Source: Armatimonadota bacterium (GTDB taxonomy: Bacteria; Armatimonadota; UBA10988). Taken from it: a stretch of 64,000 nt of DNA. Position 1 is the stretch's first letter. Each line of letters opens with the position of its first letter. Made by a program: the position numbers and the translations under genes. The stretch covers positions 1 through 64,000 of the forward strand of contig JACRKZ010000026.1 of assembly GCA_016235455.1 (NCBI GenBank), given 5' to 3'. Under the pieces are notes generated by a model. It did no database searches, was not told where the DNA came from, and was given only the letters and a program-made list of their open reading frames with translations. This document shows, piece by piece, positions 60,157 through 64,000 of this stretch.

Positions 60157-60558
60157 TCAGGCGCGTTTGCGGGTGGTCATGTTGTGGGCCACGGCCGCGC
60201 GGATCAGGGCGCCGAGCGCCTCGCGGTCAAGCCTGTCGCCCTGGTGAATATCGATGGCGCGCCGGGTGTTGCCCTTGAGGCTGGCGTTGAACAGCCCGGC
60301 CGGGTCGGGCAGCGAGGCGCCCTTGGCAAAGGTCATCTTGACCACCTGGCGGTACGTCTCGCCGGTGCAGATCAGGCCGCCGTGCGACCACACCGGCACC
60401 CCGCGCCATTTCCACTCCTCGACCACGTCGGGATCCGCCTCTCTGATCACGGCGCGCACCCTGGCGAGCATGTCGCCCCGCCAGTCGACCAACTCGGCGA
60501 TCCTCGCGTCGATCAGCTCCGAGGGCGACTGGGTCCGCTCCGTCTGGGCCTGATCCAT
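60157..60558 (-). CDS. DUF1801 (YdhG-like) protein
   Basis: 133 residues from ATG 60558 (GGAGGAAG upstream). IAELVDWRGDMLARVRAVIREADPDVVEEWKWRGVPVWSHGG and a basic end (MTTRKRA) match DUF1801 proteins of unknown biochemical role. It is 28 bp downstream of the AHSA1 protein, a pairing often seen for these two families. Cytoplasmic. Confidence 0.85.
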   Translation of the reverse strand: MDQAQTERTQSPSELIDARIAELVDWRGDMLARVRAVIREADPDVVEEWKWRGVPVWSHGGLICTGETYRQVVKMTFAKGASLPDPAGLFNASLKGNTRRAIDIHQGDRLDREALGALIRAAVAHNMTTRKRA

Positions 60559-60586
60559 GGGTTCTTCCTCCCCGTGCCTCGCCGCG

Positions 60587-61027
60587 TCACGCGAGGCTAT
60601 TGGCCAGGAATGCCGCCAGCCGATCCAGGTTCTGCTCGTTGGCGGGTTCGCAGATGGGGCGGACCCGCGCCGCCACCGCGGGGTCCTCGAACTCCTGGAT
60701 CCAGGCCACATGGGTCTGCTCGCCACGCGCGGTCAGCAACACGGTCAGCGTGAAGTGGGGCGGCGATACGTGGTCGATGACCACCTTGGTGCAAGGCTGG
60801 ATCTCGCGGAAGACGGCCTCGTTGGCGTAGTCTGCGCCGTCCGGACCGTGCATCACGAAGACCCACCGGCCGCCGGGCGCGAAGTCGAACCGCTCGATCG
60901 TGTTGTGGAAGCCGGCCGGCCCCCACCATTGGGCGATCGACTCGGGTTGCTCGAACGCGGCGAACACGGCGTGCGGTGTGGCGGATATCAACCGCTCGGT
61001 GCGGATGACGGCGTCAGGCTCGTTCAT
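60587..61027 (-). CDS. SRPBCC/AHSA1-family protein
   Basis: 146 residues from ATG 61027 (GGGAG 6 nt upstream). RTERLISATPHAVFAAFEQPESIAQWWGPAGF is the signature of AHSA1-like START-fold proteins, and LAAFLANSLA ends the long C-terminal helix. These bind hydrophobic ligands or help chaperones; role here unknown. Divergent from the nitrilase, with 128 bp between starts. Confidence 0.88.
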   Translation of the reverse strand: MNEPDAVIRTERLISATPHAVFAAFEQPESIAQWWGPAGFHNTIERFDFAPGGRWVFVMHGPDGADYANEAVFREIQPCTKVVIDHVSPPHFTLTVLLTARGEQTHVAWIQEFEDPAVAARVRPICEPANEQNLDRLAAFLANSLA

Positions 61028-61124
61028 GGGCGCTCCCTCTGGCACTGCGGCGATCAGATTGTGGTGCAGCGGCGGCCAGTCGTCGGGGGCGGTGGCCGGG
61101 TCGCTGGCTCCGATGGCTCGGGTT

Positions 61125-61133
61125 TGCTATGCT
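61125..61133 (+). promoter_or_regulatory. Extended -10 upstream of the nitrilase-family gene
   Basis: TGC-TATGCT (61125-61133), predicted RNA start about 61140, just before GGAGGAG (61143-61149) and ATG 61156. Confidence 0.5.
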
Positions 61134-61155
61134 GGTCAGCCACGGAGGAGCCCCC

Positions 61156-62010
61156 ATGTCGACCGCCTTGCAGGTGTCGTGCGTGCAGATGCACTGGGCC
61201 AGGGATCTGCGCTACAACGTGGACCGGACGCTGCACTACATCGAGGCCGCGGCGCGAGCCGGCAGCCGTGTGCTGCTCTTCCCCGAGGCGCACCTCACCG
61301 GCTACTTCTTCCCCTACCTCACCACGCTCTCGGCCGATGTGGTTCGTGAGGCCCTGGAGGCGACCCAAGAGGCAGCCCGGTCGCATGGCCTGTGGGTCAT
61401 CGCCGGCAGCATCCGGCCAACCGCCGACCGCTTCCTGAACCTGGCGCATGTCATCAACCCCGATGGCGAGATTGTGCACGAGTATGCCAAGGTCCACATG
61501 GCCGGCCGCGACGAGAAGAGCTTCTGCCGGGGCGGCAACAAGCTGTCGCTGTTCGAGATCGACGGCATTTTGTGCACGCTGGTCATCTGCCGCGACGGCC
61601 GGCATCCCGAGCTCTACCGGGTGCCGGCCATGGCGGGCGCGCAGATCCTATTCCACCCGTCGTGCAGCTCGGACGAGATCGAGGCCGTCTGCTGGAAGCG
61701 CGTCGCGGGCCGCGCGCAGCAGCCCGTGGGACCCAACACCAGGATCTTCCACTGCGTCGCCAACACCATCGGCGAGTCGCCCGACGGCAAGCAGACGTCA
61801 AGCGGATCGTCGTTCATCCGCGAGCCCGGCGGCATCCCGTTGGCCGAGGCCGGCTTCTACCGGGAGGAGATGATCACCGCGGTCCTGGACCTGGAGCGGG
61901 CCGACCGCGCGTATGTCCTGGACAGCATGGCCGACCCGCCGTGCCTGGCGCCCTACTGGCAGGCCATGGTCGCAGAGACCATCGCCCGCCGTGACCTCCG
62001 GCCCGAGTGA
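61156..62010 (+). CDS. Carbon-nitrogen hydrolase (nitrilase superfamily)
   Basis: 284 residues. Catalytic triad E44 (FPEAHLTGYF), K112 (EYAKVHMAG) and C145 (VICRDGRHPELYR) is complete. The order matches amidase or carbamoyl-hydrolase branches rather than true nitrilases. Substrate unknown: deaminated glutathione or N-carbamoyl compounds are options. Strong ribosome site GGAGGAG with 6-nt spacing. Convergent with the response regulator operon, with a 9-bp gap. Confidence 0.92.
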   Translation: MSTALQVSCVQMHWARDLRYNVDRTLHYIEAAARAGSRVLLFPEAHLTGYFFPYLTTLSADVVREALEATQEAARSHGLWVIAGSIRPTADRFLNLAHVINPDGEIVHEYAKVHMAGRDEKSFCRGGNKLSLFEIDGILCTLVICRDGRHPELYRVPAMAGAQILFHPSCSSDEIEAVCWKRVAGRAQQPVGPNTRIFHCVANTIGESPDGKQTSSGSSFIREPGGIPLAEAGFYREEMITAVLDLERADRAYVLDSMADPPCLAPYWQAMVAETIARRDLRPE

Positions 62011-62019
62011 GCGCGGCGG

Positions 62020-63012
62020 TCAGGCGGGCGCAACCGGCATCGCGGCAATGCAGCCGGGCAAGGCCGCCTGCAGCAGGCGCCGGTTGAGCAGGATGCGCGC
62101 GGTCAGCTCGGCCGGCTGGCCCTGCGCGGCGCTGGCCAGCAGCGCGGGATCAAGGGCGATGCCGGCAAAGCGCTCAGGCGAGTAGACGTGCTCGTTCTCG
62201 ATGATGCGGTTCAACTCGCCGGCCAGGGACTCGACCACTCCCTTGGGCACCGGCTGGCCATCGGTCAGCCGCCGCACCATGTTCATGGTGGCGGTGGAGA
62301 ACTGGCCCAACAGGTAGGCGGCGATGGGGTCGCTGCCGGCGCGCAGTTGGGCGCAGAACGCGCCCGCGTCGACCACGTCGAGCTGGGTCACCCAAGCCGC
62401 GGCCACCGTCTCGTCGGGGCACACTTCCTTCATGCACGACGGGCAGATGCCGTGGCTGAACCGGGCATCCGTGCGCTCGGCGATGAACACCTCGACGCGC
62501 TGCCAGTAGCCGGCGTCGTCGCGGATCTTGTGGCACCACGCGCAGATCGGCAGCAAACCCTCGAGCCGACGGACCTCATCGAGCGCGAGGCGGAGCTGCC
62601 CGATCAGTTCCTCACGCTCAGCTTGGGCGCGCCGACGTTCGATGGCGTAGCGCAGCGTGCGGACGAGCATGGGGCCGGCGATCTGGCCCTTGACCAGGTA
62701 GTCCTGGGCGCCCATCTGCACCAACTGCTCGCCCAGTTCCTCGTCCTCCAGGCTGGTCAGCACGACGACCGGAAGCGCGGGGTGGCGGTCGTTGAGCCGG
62801 CGGTAGGTTTCGACGCCGAGGCTGTCCGGCAGGCAGAGGTCGAGCAGCACCGCGTCGAACGTCCCGTCCTCCAGCCGCAGCAAGCCGTCGCCGAGCGTCT
62901 CCACCGTCGCCAGGACCACGCTGCCGGGCTCGGCGCCACGCAGGTACTCGGCCACCAGCCAGGCCTGCGCCGGCTCGTCGTCGATCAGCAGCACATGCAT
63001 GGGTTGGCTCAT
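62020..63012 (-). CDS. Response regulator with zinc-ribbon-like and unknown C-terminal domain
   Basis: 330 residues. REC domain: D11-D12, phosphoacceptor D58 (LLDLCLPDS), T86 and K108 (YLVKGQ). A short coiled coil (AQAEREELIGQLRLALDEVRRLEG) leads to a C-x2-C...C-x2-C module (C157, C160, C190, C193; ICAWCHKIRDDAGYW, GICPSC) found at the ends of some PAS/REC signalling proteins. The last 130 residues are helical and not recognised. No DNA-binding domain, so output is by protein contact. The ATG overlaps the stop of the next RR gene by 4 bp. Confidence 0.9.
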   Translation of the reverse strand: MSQPMHVLLIDDEPAQAWLVAEYLRGAEPGSVVLATVETLGDGLLRLEDGTFDAVLLDLCLPDSLGVETYRRLNDRHPALPVVVLTSLEDEELGEQLVQMGAQDYLVKGQIAGPMLVRTLRYAIERRRAQAEREELIGQLRLALDEVRRLEGLLPICAWCHKIRDDAGYWQRVEVFIAERTDARFSHGICPSCMKEVCPDETVAAAWVTQLDVVDAGAFCAQLRAGSDPIAAYLLGQFSTATMNMVRRLTDGQPVPKGVVESLAGELNRIIENEHVYSPERFAGIALDPALLASAAQGQPAELTARILLNRRLLQAALPGCIAAMPVAPA

Positions 63013-63437
63013 GCCTCATCCTCGCCGACTGGCAGCCGCGCGGTCGACAGCCAGAACTCGCAGGTGGCACGCACGGCCTGCATGTACTGGTCCAGTTCCA
63101 CGGGTTTGGTCACGTAGCAGTTGGCGTGCAAGGCATAGGCCTGAGCGATGTCGCGTTGCGCCGACGAGGTGGTCATCACTACCACCGGGATGCTGGCCAG
63201 GTCCGGGTCGCCCTTCATCTCGGCCAACACCTCGCGACCATCTTTGCGCGGCAGGTTGAGGTCGAGGATCACGAGCGCGGGTCGCGGGGCGTCCTGGTAG
63301 CAGCCCAGTCGGTGCAGGTAGGCCAGCGCCTCGACCCCGTCTTCAACCACGTCCACGCGCAGCGCGGCGTCGGCGCCTTGGACGGCTTCCTTGGTCAGGT
63401 AGGCATCGCCCGGTTCATCCTCAACCAGTAGTATCAC
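63009..63437 (-). CDS. Stand-alone CheY/Rcp1-like response regulator
   Basis: 142 residues: ILLVEDEPGDAYLTKEAV, phosphoacceptor D59 (VILDLNLPRKDGREVL), and TKPVELDQYMQAVRATCEFW, an Rcp1-type receiver with no output domain. GTG 63437 is chosen because GAGGG is 5 nt upstream and it begins exactly as in the family; an in-frame ATG at 63476 would add 13 residues and overlap the kinase gene more. It shares 17 bp with the kinase end. Probably receives phosphate from that kinase. Confidence 0.92.
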   Translation of the reverse strand: MILLVEDEPGDAYLTKEAVQGADAALRVDVVEDGVEALAYLHRLGCYQDAPRPALVILDLNLPRKDGREVLAEMKGDPDLASIPVVVMTTSSAQRDIAQAYALHANCYVTKPVELDQYMQAVRATCEFWLSTARLPVGEDEA

Positions 63438-64000
63438 GGTGACCCTCGTTTCCAGGTCGGCCCTGTCCGTCTCCATTATCGGTCACTACCGCGCGGATCG
63501 GTAACGTGAACCAGAAGGCCGTACCCTCGCCAGGCTGAGACTCGACACCGATTTCGCCGCCGTGGCGCTCAACAATGCGCTTGCACACGGCTAGTCCGAT
63601 ACCAGTGCCCGGGTACTGGCGTCGGGTGTGCAGCCGCTGGAAAATGACGAAGATGCGCTCGTGGTACTCGGGCTCGATGCCGATGCCGTTGTCGCTGACC
63701 GTGAACCGCCAGGCAGCGCCATCCTCGGTGGGCCGCGCGTTGATCTGGATCCGCGGCACGTCGTCGGCTCGGCGGAACTTGATGGCGTTGCCCACCAGGT
63801 TCTGGAACAACTGGGTCATCTGCAGCGCGTCGCACGGTACCACCGGCAGCTCGCCGACGACGAACTCCGCTGCGCTCTCGGCGATGGCCAGCGTCAGGTT
63901 CTCCAGCGCGTTGGCCAGCGGCGCCGCCATGGGCGTCGGCAGCATGGGCGCATTGCGACTGCTGACGCGTGAGTAGAGCAGCAGGTCCTGCACGAGGCGC
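63421..64000 (-). CDS. Histidine kinase, C-terminal part (cut by window edge)
   Basis: The N-terminus lies outside. Visible: end of the dimerisation helix (DLLLYSRVSS), then the ATPase with N box QNLVGNAIKFR, G1 box DNGIGIEP, F box IFVIFQRLHTRR and G2 box GTGIGLAVCKRIVERHGG, ending with FWFTLPI and a 22-residue tail. This is the phytochrome-type/Rcp1-partner class of kinases. The phospho-His and sensor are beyond the window. It overlaps the first response regulator, so the kinase and two regulators are one unit. Confidence 0.93.
   Translation of the reverse strand, partial: RLVQDLLLYSRVSSRNAPMLPTPMAAPLANALENLTLAIAESAAEFVVGELPVVPCDALQMTQLFQNLVGNAIKFRRADDVPRIQINARPTEDGAAWRFTVSDNGIGIEPEYHERIFVIFQRLHTRRQYPGTGIGLAVCKRIVERHGGEIGVESQPGEGTAFWFTLPIRAVVTDNGDGQGRPGNEGHRDTTG

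Overview
The window is high-GC bacterial DNA, densely coded on both strands. There is no rRNA, tRNA, CRISPR array, transposase or phage gene that I can see. The prepilin at 17824-18561 has the class III signal [17 protein letters not shown] followed by [13 protein letters not shown] and an H-x9-DG motif. Together with the many secreted glycosidase-like proteins, DUF4091, DUF6785 permeases, BNR_4 propellers and a sulfatase, this points to Armatimonadota or a near relative in the Planctomycetota/Hydrogenedentota sphere. That placement is inference from gene content only.

Region 1 (1-11466) is mostly minus strand. It holds a DUF4091 glycosidase-like protein and a sulfatase (overlapping pair), a divergent plus-strand pair (predicted alpha/alpha-barrel protein and a phosphatase fusion), a UroD/MtaA-family methyltransferase, a protein with about twelve acidic D-x-x-G-x-D-x-Y repeats, a double GNAT protein and a HEAT-like protein. 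Region 2 (11580-22852, plus) holds a DUF6785 permease and an FAD oxidoreductase, a three-module wall-lysis-like protein, an AraC regulator, the prepilin, a GH127-like enzyme and a TIM-barrel lipoprotein. This region has the most RNA structure. Two leaders share a conserved core and architecture (13577-13651 and 17609-17761), and a 23-bp broken hairpin covers the start codon of the GH127 gene. Region 3 (22883-38308, mostly minus) holds a heparinase-like protein, a triple YbjQ protein, an orphan MNT nucleotidyltransferase, a double pectate-lyase beta-helix with two tandem BNR_4 propellers, polyphosphate kinase, an alpha/beta hydrolase, a duplicated peroxiredoxin-like protein lacking its active cysteines, and a second DUF6785 permease. 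Region 4 (38393-48444) holds a C39-like protein, a GH5-like lipoprotein, a RACo-type ASKHA ferredoxin, an SGNH-CBM9 esterase and a GH42 beta-galactosidase.

Region 5 (48461-64000) is more housekeeping: trpC-trpF-trpB-trpA-deoC-recO on the minus strand, a divergent TPR protein, then larA, a ConA-like protein, plsC and a Gfo/Idh oxidoreductase. A sigma-70-like factor with a long leader (promoter, palindrome, 21-residue leader ORF, 12-bp hairpin) follows. The window ends with a DUF1801/AHSA1 pair, a nitrilase-family amidohydrolase, and a histidine kinase with two response regulators in an overlapping operon that runs off the right edge.

Together the genes suggest an organism that attacks plant or algal polysaccharides with secreted enzymes (GH127, GH42, GH5-like, pectate-lyase-like, PL/BNR-like, sulfatase, esterase). 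It may take up products through DUF6785 permeases, and it carries pieces of corrinoid-dependent methyl metabolism (MtaA-like protein, RACo). Uncharacterised parts of most interest are the paired structured leaders, the start-codon hairpin, the repeat protein, the cysteine-less peroxiredoxin tandem and the trimodular lysis protein.
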